Below are positions 10,504-23,351 of a stretch of 64,000 bases of DNA, in pieces. A program made the translations under genes and the position numbers. The notes under the pieces are model-generated. The model was not told the DNA's origin and ran no database searches. It saw only the letters and a list, made by a program, of their open reading frames with translations. The stretch is from assembly GCA_020631735.1 (NCBI GenBank), contig CM036160.1, positions 117,038,680 through 117,102,679 of the forward strand, given 5' to 3'. The number at the start of each line of letters is the position of its first letter. Position 1 is the first letter of the stretch. The stretch is from Saccharum officinarum (Eukaryota > Streptophyta > Magnoliopsida > Poales > Poaceae).

Positions 10504-13500
10504 ATCCACGTTGCTCACAGCCTGAAGGGCTCTCCAAACCAGAACATGCATCATTCTTCAATGGAGGCTTCTGAACAAATGCCATTCGTGTCAGTGCTAA
10601 GTTTGGGATATCACTTGTGAAATCGTGAAATTCCAATCCCCCAGAATTCACAGTTTCACTCTCATTATCCATGGTGCATGTTGCAGCACCAGAACAACTA
10701 AACTCCAACTGCTCACGCCGAAAAGATCTCCTCCGCCTCATCAAATCCCTCACAGAATGACAAACTGAATCATGTACGCCTAAAAAACTAGAAGATTCCT
10801 TGTCAGTGCTGCCTATGGTATCATGATAGTCCTTATCAACTGTGCTCTTGTTCGATGCACTTAAGTCCTTCTGTGATGGCATTGCACTGCATGAATCATC
10901 AGCATCTCCATGTTGCCGCTTTTTTCTGGAAAGAGGCAAAGAACCCCAGAGATGCTCAGTTCCTGCACGCTTACTGGCTGATTTTGAAGGATTCTTAGTA
11001 GATGTGTAACTTCGCGATACTACTGCTTTCCTAGTGACCTTGCTTCTATCATATTCCTGGGAGACTTTTGGGTTCTCATCAGATGACCCATCAACCTGAG
11101 GAATAGTCTTGCCCAGCGAAGCAGCAGAATTGGACTTCACAGAATCGAGGTAAGATGTATGTATGTTTGGTTCTTCTGTTGCCCTGATGGGGTCAACTGA
11201 ATCAAGAATATCCTGACACTCCTGCTGAGAAGCGCTATCAAAATCCAAGTGAGCAGACTCCAAAGCAACTTCAATGGACTTCTTGGCAAACAAAGGGCTG
11301 AGGATGACTTCATTAATTAATTCATCGTCAGTTGTTGGTTCCTCTGCAGCTTGTGAAGAGGCCAACCAGCTTAAAAGTCCAAGAGCTTCAGCATCCACAT
11401 GCTACAAAGGAGCAATTCCAAGGAGGAAAGGAGTTCAATTGATAAATAGCAAAAGTAAATGCTTACGAAAGAGACATGTGATTCAATAAAGTGAAAACTT
11501 CAGGCCAACTAGAATAATAGGATCAGAAATGACAATCAAGTGCTGTATCATACTATCATATAGCATCCAAACTTTTTGTTTTTTCGAGTTTCAAAGGTAG
11601 TTTTTTTTCTCCTTCCTTCTTGTGCATCCCTTCTGGGGCTACCCAGAGCAGGAGCAACAAGAACCAGGAACAGCAATCAAAACTTGTAAATCTTAATTCT
11701 TAAACTTATAAACAATTTATGTGATCTTCATAAGCTTGTAGGAAAAATTGGTTTGACCCTGTATATACTATTTGTTTTGCCTTTGTTTACACTAGAGAAC
11801 AACTCAACAACTGCCTGTGATTTGAAGCAAACCAGGATAATGTAACTAATATCTGAGGAGCCGAAACTACCTTTTCACCTTCATCAGATAACTGAGATAA
11901 TGTTCTTCGGGGTACAGATGAGGACACAGGATATTCACTTTTTCTCTCTGGAGATATAATCTGCATGTTTTGTTCTAATGACCCTGAGCAAAGACTTGCA
12001 TTGGGTTTGTCATTTTGTACATCAGCAGAATTACCAACATCAATATTACCACAGTAGTCATCCTGTGAGAATGTAACCGTCCCAATAATATCAGTCAATG
12101 ATTTCAAGCACCTTTCTAGCCTTTCAGACTCTTCTATGGTAGAAACTTTGTGATGTGGCCCTTCTTGTGAAAACAACACAGAAAGGGCACTCTCATACTT
12201 AATACCATGAAGAAAATCTTTAAGAACTTCTTCCCTTAAAGGTCTAACCAGATCAGCATATTTTGTTTCCTCCAACAGTCTTAATCGTTCCAGTTCCTGA
12301 ACATAATAACATAGAGGTTCAACAGTTATTAACATTTCATAGCACATGTACACAAACAATGTAGAAAACATACCTCCCAAATTGCCACAAGTGACTGAAC
12401 CATTTTTGTATCTTCTGTTGTTTGAGAAAGAGAAGTGTACATCTTATATTTCTCATTTAGGATACCTGAAGGTGAAACTGAAATTTAATGCATCTTAAGG
12501 ATATTACCAGACAATAGTGCTAGAATGTGATAGCCAGACCTTCTACTCTTGAATCAGCTTCAAGCATTGAAGAACTCTGTCGAATAGCGAAGCTCAAATT
12601 GGTTCCTCCCAAGTGATGCGAAGGGGCAGAACTGCCCAAGATAGAAGAATGTGACACTGTTGAAGATATCCAAACTGTTGGACTTTTTATTTCCAAATTA
12701 TCTGACTGTGCCTATCATTGTCACTCCAGAAGAAAAAATAAAGTTTTTAGTACGAACAAAGAATAAAGTATGGACTCAAAATAAAATGAATATTACAACA
12801 TAAACAAATAATCCCTCTGTCAAGAAAAGAATGCAGTTCTAGCATAGTACCAAGTCAAATCATCTAGAGTTTGACCAACTTTTTACAAAAAATGGATCAA
12901 TATTTATTATACCAAATAAGTATCGTTAGATTTGTCATGGAATATTTTTCATAATATATATTACTCTTTGATAAACTTGACCAAAGTTTAGATAGTTTGA
13001 CTAAGGACAGAACTAGAACTGCTTTGTTTTCAAGACGGAGGTATAGTATAGCTGGGCTCTAATGCAGTAAAATAATCCACCTTCCTGCGAAGAGATGACT
13101 TAGGATGAAAATCATCTGGCAATGGAGGACGAAACTTGAAGTCTTTGACATGTACATGTCCCATTCCATACAAGTTGTAGTCAACCTAAAACATAAATTC
13201 AACAGAAATAACTGTTAAATAAACAAACATGTAGCACCATGTCATGCACTATGACAAGAAAGCATTGTGCTTACCAAAAAGTGAAGAAGATATGGAATGT
13301 GAGATTCATAAGGCTGAAATGCTCTATTAGAAACAGCACCACTCTGAAATCAAATAGCTTTAAATCAGACCATGAAAGAGAATTTCAAAACTTTTTCACA
13401 ATAAGATTTTTTCCATTGAAGGGCACAGAAAAACACTAGCATGCTCCATTAATAATTAGCCAATAGTTTTGAACACGAGGAAAATATTGGCATCCATGCT

Positions 13501-16500
13501 AGCATACACCACAGTAGCCAAGTATGAGATTGTTGGAGAACAGAATTGACGGATTCATACCATGAAAGGTTAACAAACTCATGGGTTCACACCACACAAA
13601 ATATAGGTACAAACTAAGGGCATGCTTTCAGGTCAAATAGTGAAGACCAGTGACACAAGATTGTTCACCACAAAGATACAAGTTCCACTAGTCACTACTG
13701 CCCTTAAAGTGGACAAGTGGTGTAACTGCTAGTGCATAATTAATGGGAAAAGATCCAATGAGGTGGAAAGAACAATAATATGTAAAGATGGTTCACAATC
13801 ACATATGCCTCCTTAAGCAAATACTCCCTCCATTCCAAATTATTTGGTTTTTCTAGATACATTACTATTACTATGTATCTAGACATAATGTATATCTAAG
13901 TACATAGCAAAAGCTATGTATCTAAAAAAGCCAAAATGTCTTATAATTTGGAATGGAGGGAGTACTAAATAACAAAAGCAAGTACTTTCTAAAAAGAAAT
14001 AAGAAAAATGATACACAAATCCATTTGCTTTGGACTTATTTAGGTCTCCAAAGACAAATGAATTTTCCAACATTACAACTTACCAACACAAGGGAAGCAG
14101 CTCGAGAAACTTCATGAGGGTAATATCTAGAGACTAAATCAAGGAAGTCAATTGCATAATGAAGTTTTATAACCAAAACACCACTCTATAAGGCTGCAGC
14201 CATGATACCCCCCCAAATTACATCAGCAATAGAGGATTTACGTGACACCATTTTGGTCTGGACAAGCAAGGCACTTATTACAATTCAAGAGGTGGACCAG
14301 ATGACCAAAGCATTAACTCTAATGTGGCACATTTTTTGTTGATTTGTTTGGTAATGAAACAGTGGAGCAAGCTATATTCAAAATTTCTAAATCCCCTCGA
14401 TACGGTATAGAAAAAGATGTGACAAGTAATGTTGACTAGTATACACATTTGTAGAAGCAATGTTGGGCTTATGAAAATGAGTAAACAGAGGATACAGATA
14501 GATCTTCATAAAAAGCTCCTCGGACGAATGGTAGCCGTACAACTTCTTTGCTCTAACAAGGTTACATCCATGCACATGCTTCCGTTTTGATGGACCGCGA
14601 GCCTGCAATAAAACAATGATGCACACAAAAAGAGAAAGTACACAACATAAAACAAGTGGCTCTAGAATACCTGCAAAGCTTTCTCAAGGTCACTCAAGAG
14701 ACCAGTTATGTATGAATCACCTAAAGAATAGATGAAAGGGATGTATTAATTCAACTAGTCAAGAATGGCATTCTTTGACAAGGTCCAGCACATGAAACTA
14801 ACATGTATGCTGTTGATAGGAGAAATGTGCAGCTCCTTGATTGCTAGACATGGTTGCCTTTTCCCAGTAAACAATTGGCAGATGTGTTGGCTTACAGCAG
14901 CCAGGCCACGTTAATAGTAAAATCTAGTCTACCTATGAGACACCTAAATATGCCATAAGTTAAGACGTTAAAATAAGTTATTTCAAATCATGCGTATTAA
15001 AAAAAATCAAATAACACTACTTAAAATCTCGTGACTAGGCCATAAGAAACTCTCAGTAAGAATCTGCACATAAATGGACACAATTGCAAGTTTCAGGTAC
15101 CCTATCTAATAAATTTATAAACACCGTGTAGAATAAAACAAGAAACAATGTAACAAGTGGCATGAAAACATTAAAAAGCATAAGCAATCTCCAATCTGTA
15201 CAAGGGGTGCATATGTAACAAGCTACCAATCACCTTTTTCTAGATTATCGAGTAGCTCCTCCGGACAAGGTATATAAAAATATGGCAGCACCTGAACACC
15301 AAAGACAGAGTAGATATTTATTTACAAACTAGCTGAAACAATCAGGGACTGATGCAGTGGCGGAGCCACCCTTGGGGCGGGGTGGGGCGGCCGCCCCAGC
15401 TACCGGCGAGCTCGCCTCATACCCCGGGACCCCTTCTTCCCTGACACCGGTGATGAGCGATGAGCAGCGACCTGCGGCGCTCGAGCAAGGAGGAAGAAAG
15501 TAGTAGATGGGCCTTTTCTTTACTTGTTCAGCCCAGCAAAGGTCAGAGGCCCGTTGAAAACCCAACATCGCACACTTCTTCACCTTAGCCCAACCGGTGG
15601 AACCGTGGAATCCGCAATCTCTGAATCGCCGGTGCCGGACGCCTTGCGAGGTCTTGAGGAGCCTCCGTCGTCCAGCCGCCCACTGACGGACTAGCCACCG
15701 TGGCGCCGCCGCTCCACGCCGTTGCCCGCAGTCGCGACTCGCCCACGGCCGGCCGCCTCCCCCGGTCCCCCCCGCGGCCCCGCGTGGGCACGCGGCACGC
15801 CCCCGCCCGCCTCGGTGCCTCCCACCGCTGCACCGGCCGCCAGGAGGAGCAACCGAGCTGCGGCCCCAGCACGACAGTAGCGGAGCAAACCCACCCCGCG
15901 GTCAGCCCGCCAGGAGGCAGGACCGCAGTCCACAGGAGCTGCTGCTGCTCATCCGGTCAATTTTCGCCTAATATATGTGATTGCAGCGTTTTTCTATAAT
16001 TCATGTGATTGTAGCGTGTAAATGCTGTGCGGTATGAATGTGGTGCTTTTTGTTTCAATTTTCTTGTTATAACTCGCCCCACCTAAATTTTTTTTCTAGC
16101 TCCGTCACTGGACTGATGAAATAGCTTAAGACGAAATCATATGGAATATGTAGGTGGACAACTGAAGTAATATATACTTCACACATTAGGGATTCCAAAT
16201 ACTAGGGGTGAGAACAGATCATCATCTGACAGTCAGGAGATGTGATTGCAAAGGAAAATAGTAACATACAGTAATCTTCAAATACAAAGAAACCTACATG
16301 CCTCCATGGACATGAACTTGGCAGAACAAAACTGAAGTTGTGCCTGAACTTGAGACCAGGCCGGCCATTCATCAGTGAAAAAAGTTAGCAGGGAATGCAA
16401 GGGCATTGAGCTGGAATTCTTAAGTTAGTACAGGTAACGAACCAGCCACCAACCTAAATCAACAATGGAATGAGCACGGGCTACTGATGGACCCAAGCAA

Positions 16501-17000
16501 CAGCATCCTAGACAGTCCAGTTTGGTGCGGTCGGTACAGAGATCAAGTTCCCTCCAAATTTTCAAATTCAAATCCTCACACGCCGGAACCGCGCCACACA
16601 TGCTCCGCGATGGAAGACGAGCACCGAAAGGCTCGGGGGCCAAAAAGAAATGTGAAACGTTGGGAGAGAAGAACTGAAGAAGCTGGGTGGTACGCAACGC
16701 ACCCGGTGGATGTGGAGGCAAGTCTTCTGGCCCGCGGGGGTGGAGCCGTAGATCCTGACCACCGGCACCTCCTCCACGCCGTCTCCTGCGTGGCAGCGAG
16801 TAAAATTCAGCGGGGGACGGTGGATGAAGGAGAGGAACGGTGGGGGCGATGAGGGAAGAGAAGGGGAGCGCACCGTGGAAGGGGCTGCGGGAGAAGCCGA
16901 AGCCCGGGACAGGCGGCGCCATGTAGTAGTCGAGCGAGACGATGCGGACGCTGAGGACCGGGGAGGGCGTGGAGGGCTCCGGCGACTGCGAGGACGACAT
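10504..17000 (-). CDS. REV3: DNA polymerase zeta catalytic subunit, N-terminal part
   Basis: Family-B translesion polymerase that extends past DNA lesions with REV7 in the nucleus. Exons (minus): 16874-17000, 16703-16785, 15234-15291, 14671-14720, 14496-14602, 14084-14126, 13275-13343, 13081-13185, 12540-12711, 12374-12465, 11871-12296, 10504-11401. All join in frame with GT-AG sites (about 743 residues). Diagnostic segments: SVRIVSLDYYMAPPVPGF, VRIYGSTPAGQKTCLHIHR, VHGCNLVRAKKLYGYHS, QPYESHIPYLLHFL, VDYNLYGMGHVHV, and AEALGLLSWLASSQAAEEP. These match the N-terminal domain and middle region of plant REV3. The start ATG at 17000 gives MSSSQSPEP. The exonuclease and polymerase domains (over 1,000 residues) are absent here. 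The final donor GTAAGT (10503) opens an intron that must extend beyond the window, or the gene is broken by the retrotransposons. Confidence 0.9.
12811..13042. mobile_element. Stowaway-like MITE in REV3 intron
   Basis: Left end ATCCCTCTGTCAAGAAAAGA and right end (reversed) TACCTCCGTCTTGAAAACAA form degenerate terminal inverted repeats, extending into GCAGTTCTA on both sides. Flanked by TA-rich sequence as expected for Tc1/mariner MITEs. Confidence 0.65.
13824..13962. mobile_element. Stowaway MITE in REV3 intron
   Basis: A 139-bp element with near-perfect terminal inverted repeats CTCCCTCCATTCCAAATTA / TAATTTGGAATGGAGGGAG, flanked by TA on both sides (13822-13823, 13963-13964). Confidence 0.85.
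15355..16110. mobile_element. non-autonomous hAT element in REV3 intron 2
   Basis: 756 bp flanked by the 8-bp duplication GACTGATG (15347-15354 and 16111-16118). Ends are CAGTGGCGGAGC and, reversed, CAGTGACGGAGC. TIR sequence and TSD length fit hAT. The interior, about 15360-15960, is GC-rich and unlike the AT-rich intron around it. It contains no transposase and could be captured DNA. Confidence 0.85.
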
Positions 17001-17373
17001 GGCCGCCGGGGCGCGGGGACGTGGGGGGGACGCGTTGCGGTCAGTGGGCTGACACTGACTGACTCGAACGAAGCGAGGCGAGGCTCCTTCCGCAGCACAC
17101 TACCCCGGTCAGTGGTGGACTGGACTGAACTGGACCGCGGATCTCTCTGTGGGCTTGGTCTGGGCTGAGCTGGCGGGTTGAGTAGGCCGCGGGTCCTGCC
17201 AGCTCGAGCTAGTGCTTGGACTAGTAGGGCCCTCGCTTTTGGCCCATGTATCGGATTCACTGTAATACTGGGCCTGCGGGTCAGTCCAAATCACCGAGAG
17301 AGAGTCAAAATAGTGAAGTCTCAGATTCATGGCAGCGACACTGGCATTTAGACCATCCACATGACGCGTCACT

Positions 17374-17871
17374 TGAGATGGCAACGAGTACGTACCCGAT
17401 GGGTAGTGCTCACCCATACCCATATTCGCACCTGTAAAATTTTATCCGTCAAGTCGCATGCGGGTAAAAAAATAGTTCCATATCCGTACCCGTCGGATAA
17501 TTCTCACCCGACGGGTAACCCGTGCCCGATAGCATACCCGAAAATTATCTAAAAATATCAAATAGTCACATACAAAAATAAATCATTCTAAGCTTCCAAC
17601 AAATTACAAACATGCTAACAAACATTATTAGCATCATTACAACAAAGGCAATCTACTAGAAATATAGTGGATGTCTCAATAGGCTAAATTCATGACTTAT
17701 ATGCGCTAAAATAACTGAGGTTGGCTAGTTATTTTTGCGGGTATGGGTAGTATATACCCGCATCCGTACCCGCCATATCCGATGGATATAGGATTTTGCC
17801 CAATAACATATCTACGGGTAGAAAATTCATCAAATATCCGCCTCTTTATCGGGGTACACGTTGCCATCACT
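17374..17871. mobile_element. non-autonomous hAT-like element with empty-site control
   Basis: About 500 bp with ends TGAGATGGCAACGAGTAC and, reversed, TAGTGATGGCAACGTGTACC, subterminally rich in ACCCG/CGGGTA motifs. ACGCGTCACT flanks it at 17364-17373 and 17872-17881; 8 of these 10 bases would be the hAT target duplication. The duplicated segment at 18542-18551 carries a single ACGCGTCACT, i.e. the unoccupied site. Confidence 0.85.
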
Positions 17872-18241
17872 ACGCGTCACTGGCTCGTCGGTGCCCTGTT
17901 TATTCAAAGTAATCAACCTGCTGACTGCTGTCTGTATGTCACTTGTCACATGTACAGCTAGCGCGATCGGATATTTACGCGTGAGCGAGACGTTCTTCTT
18001 TCTCGATCGAACCAACTCGCTCGAGCGACGACAACGACCGCTACCAAGGCAGTTATCAAGTACACTCACAGGGTCACTAGTGTAAAACTCACGACGACAC
18101 TGACGTGTTGCCGTGAACACACGCTGTCGGTCGCACGCACTGATATTACTAACCGTACGTGTGTTCCGATGCCAAACGAAAGCGTGTTGACGGCTGCACG
18201 ACGCTGTAAAAGCGTGCGATGACCGAGCAAGCAGGATGATA

Positions 18242-18539
18242 TTTTTGAGAGATGGAAAAGACATTCAAAGATGGAATCAAGGCTTTGTTGGGGGCGGCAT
18301 CTAATAGGACGGACGCCTGACCTTAAGCATTACCGGGCAAAAAAAGAAAATCATATGGCAGCGACACTGGCCACGTTTACACCACCTATTTTTGAGAGAG
18401 ATGGAAAAGACATTCAAAGGTGGAATCAGGCTTTGTTGGGGGCGGCATCTAATAGGACGGACGCCTGACCTTAAGCATTACCGGGCAAAAAAAAGAAAAT
18501 CATATGGCAGCGACACTGGCCACGTTTACACCACCGACC
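18242..18539. repeat. 149-bp tandem duplication
   Basis: Two units (18242-18390, 18391-18539) share GATGGAAAAGACATTCAAAG, GGGGGCGGCATCTAATAGGA and TTAAGCATTACCGGGC at a constant offset of 149. They form the junction between the two halves of the segmental duplication. Confidence 0.85.
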
Positions 18540-18839
18540 TGACGCGTCACTGGCTCATCGGTGCACTGTCAACCTGCTGACTGCTGTCTGTACTGTATGT
18601 CACATGTACAGCTAGCGCGATCGGCCGAGGAGATAAATAAATATTTTATAGCAAAACGTTCTTCTTTCTTGTTCGAGAGCGATGACATGTAATTACTCAC
18701 AGGTCACAGCTGTAAAACTCGGGACGACACTGACGTGTTACCGTGAACGCACGTGGTCGCACGCACTCTTGCAATATTAACCGTACGTGTGTTCCGATCC
18801 CAAACGAAAGCACACAATGCAGCTCTGTATATTAGTTTA

Positions 18840-20679
18840 TTTCTGTCACGCATGGGAACGAACGACTTGCATGATGCATGCACTGTGGCAATTATTAACT
18901 TTCTTCTCGAGCCGTCCATCCATATATATATCCAGACCCAGACACGTACGTACAAGTGTACGTCAGGTTCCAAGCTACGGAGTAGCTACCTAGCTACTGG
19001 CCGGCTTGTGTGTGTGTATTAGTGTATATATATATAGTACGTATATAACGAATAATTTATGAAAACTACGTATAGTATGGTAGGAGTACGTAGTAATCAT
19101 GGCGTCGTGATTAGCGGGTCATCGGATGCTGAGCATATCCCGCGCGGGCCCTGCATGCAAGATATGATCCTCGGAGGCAGCCGGCAGGGCAGGGCAGGGT
19201 AGGCACATGATCGAGCTCGAGCCAGCCAAACACTAGAGGTTGGCCGACCTGCTCCAGCATTCCTATAATCAGAGCCTTACAAGGGACGACGGGTGGCCGG
19301 CTATCTTACTGGAACTAAGCTCTCGCCGCCTAGCTGGTCATGTCACCTCCCGAAAGCGACCTCAGACCTCTTCAGCATCACAAGCGTGACCACGTTACGG
19401 CTACGGGCGTGCTTATTAGTTAATTTTGCTAGATAATGTTTCACCTCGCCAAACAAGACTAGTCGCCGGCAAGCAAATCCTTTTTTTTAGCAGGTCGGCA
19501 AGGAAATCCTTGCTCGTGTCATCGTGTGGGCGAGCCAAATTGGCTCTCCCGCGAGCAGACAAGGTTTATTTGCTCGCGCTCATCTCTTCTAAGATTATAG
19601 CGCTATATATGCCCAAAATCCCAAATCGATATTAGCTTATTTGAATTAGTATGTTCTTGATAGCCTAAATCTGAAGTCCTCGACACTCTAGGAGCAACCC
19701 TGACGTCATCGAATACAGGCTCTAAACCATCAAACCGAGCGCAGCCTGCCCTCTGCATGCGGCATCAAGCTTTTCCGCATGGAAACGACAAGCATATACT
19801 CTCTCCGTCAAAAAAAAAAAAAAAAAAAAGAGTCATTCTCGTTTCCAAAAAGAACAACTTTTAATTTTGACCAAATATATTTAATAAAATATTAATATTT
19901 ATAGTACATAATTAGCATCATTAGATAGATCGTTGAATATACTTTCATAATAAATTTATTTGGAGATATAAATGTTGTACGTATTTTCTACGAACCTAGT
20001 CAAAGTTGAGAAAGTTTGACCAGCGCGATTCCCATAGCGACTCTTTTTCTGGGACAGACTAGTATACCGCAAAATTGATACTGTTTATTGGGATTAGTGA
20101 GGAAATTAATCGCTACAGAAACACCAAACTAAGAGGTACTCTCCCGAATCAAGTCCATCACCACACGAATTATCTCTTGCCACCGGCTATAGAGTCTTCT
20201 TTCTCTCCCGTCTTTGATCCCCTCTCCGTGGTTATCTCCTAGTCCTCTCCTTGCACTGTGTCAATGACAAATGTCCCCACTAGTTTGCCAAACAATAAAG
20301 AGTCTACATGGCAAGAAAATCAAACACGGCAAGAAATCCATCTGGCCTTGCTTTGCTCGGCAAAGCGAGCCTGATAAGAGTTCCAAGCATGCCCTACTTT
20401 ATGCGGATGATCTAGCTACCTAGTTACGCACTCACCGGATTCCAAATGGCCCCACAGGTTTGCCAAACAAGAAAAAAGTCATTTCCACTATTTTTTAGTT
20501 TTTAAAATACAATAGTTTTTACCTGGAAATAGGGAGCGTGTGAGGTGGGGTTGTAGGAGCTCATCTACTGTTATTAAGGGTGATGGGAACTCCTTGGTGG
20601 ACCTAGCGAGGAGGCAATAGACGGCGAGAAGGTGGCACCCCATGGGGAGGCAGAGGCGGATGAGAGGGTGATGACATAT
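18840..20679. other. intergenic, no gene; degenerate Stowaway relic
   Basis: No coding evidence. Around 19798-20062, TACTCTCTCCGTC with a long A run and, reversed, TACTAGTCTGTCCCAG look like eroded Stowaway ends enclosing AT-rich DNA. Confidence 0.5.
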
Positions 20680-23351
20680 TGTAACACCCTCGGTGTTACT
20701 GCGTTAATAACTCGCTAATCATGCCATGAGCATCATGTTTTTGTATTATTGTTTATGGCAAAATGAGAAATTAAATTTTGTTGCACTAATTCTCAATTTG
20801 AGCTCTAATTTAATTCCTTGTCCAAATTTTCCGCAGCACAGTTCAACTAACTATTGTCATCCTGATCCAACTCCAGCGCTAGCAATTCTTTTTCTTTCTA
20901 AAATTCCCTGATCGTGCTCACAGCACACTCGCAAGGCATGCCCGCGCACGCACACAGCGCGCTGCCTCTGCGAAAGAAAACCAGAGAGCACGCAATGTCA
21001 CTGCAGGGGTACTGTAGTAGCGCAGAGATCACTGTATCGTCGCAGAGTACTGTAGTAGCGCAGAGATCACTGTAGCGTCGCAGAGTGCACTGTAGCAGCG
21101 CAGAGATCACTGTAGCGTCGCAGAGATCTCTGTAGCAGCGCAGAAACACTGTAGCACGGAGACTTACTGTGCACGTGGAAGTCGCTGCTCGCCAGAGCAA
21201 AAGTCCGTATGCTGCGTCGCGCACGTCGATCTCTTTTCCAGTGCGAGCGTCCCTGCGTCTCTCGTCCTTAAAAGGAGACGTCTCGCGATCGCGAGCTCGC
21301 CAGACTTGTTGTCCACCTCTTCCTCTCTAATCAAGTTTTCTGTTCTTGCCGTGTAAGCTGCGTCTATCGAAGCATCAGTGGACTGCGGTAAGTATCCCGC
21401 GAGTTCCTCTTATACTTCCTCTGTTTCTCCCTAGCAGCGCCATCCGTCTTCATTATTCCTTTGATTAAAGACCTCATTCATGAGCAAGTCACGGGAGAAA
21501 GCCATGAGCTAATTAAGTTCCTTTGATTTTTTTAGAGATTTTTTAACAGCTACTTTGCGCAACCAATATCTCCACCATACGAACTCCAATTCCGTTGATT
21601 CTTCTTCCTAAATTCATTGAAAATCAAGAATTGTCTGTCCATGTCATTTTCTTCGTCTCTAGAGCTCAACTAAATTTATCTATTTATCATGAAATGTATT
21701 TTAGTTAGTAGAAAATATTATGCTAGCTAGTTCTTGCTTAGTAGAAGTAATGGATAGCTTAGCATGTTAACCATTAGAGTTAGTTAATTAGCTTAGTAGT
21801 TGTGTACTTTTAAGAGTTGTTGTTGTCTAAGTATTAATTTATTGCACCATCATTGCATGCATGTAGTGAACGAGTTGGAGGCGGACGTGGTGACCATCGA
21901 CGACCAGGAGTACGAGGAGGTCGTGGAGGTGATCGAGGAGGTCCTTGCAGCGGAGGAGGTTCCGGAGCCGCCGACTGACTTTGTTGACTCCGTGCCTGCC
22001 CAAGGCAAGCCCCGGTGCATAACCCCTATTTTACTAATCACTTGGTATATATATGTTTGCATTACGTATCAGGAGTTGATATGAAAACTACTTGCACATA
22101 TATACCCACCTATGAGTCCTACTAGTACAGGTCGTGTAGATGCGATGCTTAGGATGACGGTAATGGGTAACCTGTCGTTACTCACAATAGGTGATTATTA
22201 TTGTATCACATGATAAGAAGGTGAAAGAAAATTAGAGGCCGGGCAGGGATATGGTTTGGGTACTGGTGGGTGTGACAAGTTATGTCCCGCGGCCACGGGC
22301 TTAGCTTGGTTGCATCGTTTCCCTGTCCGTGTCGATTAAGAACTGTTCGTTGTTATGGACAATAGTCTTGTCACAGATCTTATTATCCCGTGCACATACT
22401 TACGGATGGGGGTGAGGAAGACTTGTTACTCTCTTGTCATGGGCTCCGGCTCTGTCCGGACCGACTGATTGGAGGCGGGGATAGGTGGAGGTCTAAGCAC
22501 CACTTTGAGGCCGGGCCTCAAGGGTGGGGGCTTGGAGTCCAAGTTTGGACGGGGACCTAGAACCTGTGACAGGAGTGGAGCGAGTTGGTCTCATCTGTGC
22601 CCGGGGTACAGATGAGGCGTGTGTTTTTCGGGGTACCCAGCTGGGCACATTGATTCGCGAATCGCCGTCGCTTAGACGGTACGGCTTGACTATGGTATGG
22701 CATCGTAGTAACAACTGGAATAATAAAGTTGGTGGAAGAAAGGAAAGAAAGAGAAATGAGTCTGATTGCTTATCACTTGCTTGAAAGTAGAACAGGTGCT
22801 TACCTAGAATGTTTAGCTAATGAAAAAAAATGACTGCTAAATATTTACCAGTAAGGATACACTTTAGTAAGCTTTGCAGGCAAAATGAAACAACAAACCA
22901 AAAAGCCTTTCATATCCTTGAGAGTCGGGAAATATATATTCCCACTAGTCGGGTAAGTCTTGCAAGTACATTTTGTACTTAGGGTTTATTTTACCCCTAT
23001 TGCAGGTGCAATTTAAGAAGTTGGCTGCTGTGTGGAGGATTCTTCTGGTGGGCACAGACGGATCCTTGTATCGCTTTCCGCTAGATGTTTAATTAGTTTC
23101 CGCTGTTTAATTACTGCACTCTGAACTCTGGTATTGTAATGAATAAATTTCCAAGACTGCTATTGTATGAAATGGACTAAGTATTGTAAGCTTGTATTCA
23201 TTATTGTATCCTGGATGAAAACGTGGATTATTCGAGTTCTCCTTCGGGTGTGCTCGACGGAGGTGTTTGACTTGGTTCATTATCGGAATACTTAGTGTCA
23301 ATGGAAGACGAGTATTATCGATAATGTGCCGATTCAAACGGTTCCGCCACA
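20680..23351 (+). repeat. solo LTR, 2.67 kb, TSD catat
   Basis: Begins TGTAACACCCTCGGTGTTAC and ends GGTTCCGCCACA (TG...CA). Flanked by CATAT at 20675-20679 and 23352-23356. No second LTR, primer site or pol gene lies inside, so it appears to be a solo LTR of a large, probably Gypsy-type or non-autonomous element. Family is inference. It contains a minisatellite (21005-21165), a promoter-like stretch (CCTTAAAAGGAGACG near 21268) and a short acidic reading frame (about 21868-22015, rich in E, D and V) that I do not recognise. The flanks on both sides share GAGAGGGTGAYGAC. Confidence 0.65.
21005..21165. repeat. minisatellite inside the LTR
   Basis: About eight degenerate units of 18-20 bp with core ACTGTAGCGTCGCAGAG alternate between TAGTAGCGCAGAG and TAGCGTCGCAGAG forms, giving a higher-order period of about 37 bp. 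Confidence 0.8.

Larger units (their letters stand above)
17324..18830. repeat. segmental duplication upstream of REV3
   Basis: Sequence at 17324-17373 plus 17882-18200 is repeated at 18503-18830 with substitutions and small indels. Shared landmarks are GGCAGCGACACTGGC, ACGCGTCACTGGCTC, CAACCTGCTGACTGCTGTCT, ATGTACAGCTAGCGCGATCG, CGACACTGACGTGTT and CCGTACGTGTGTTCCGAT. The left copy is split by the hAT element at 17374-17871; the right copy is not. No gene is evident. Confidence 0.85.

Noticed and set aside
16568..17260. 230-codon minus-strand open frame over REV3 exon 1
   Set aside because: It covers exon 2 in the right frame but reads exon 1 in the wrong frame and passes through the intron. 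The spliced model gives continuous REV3 sequence.
21868..22020. Acidic frame inside the solo LTR as a host gene
   Set aside because: It lies inside LTR boundaries supported by TG/CA and a TSD, and is short and repetitive in E/V/D.
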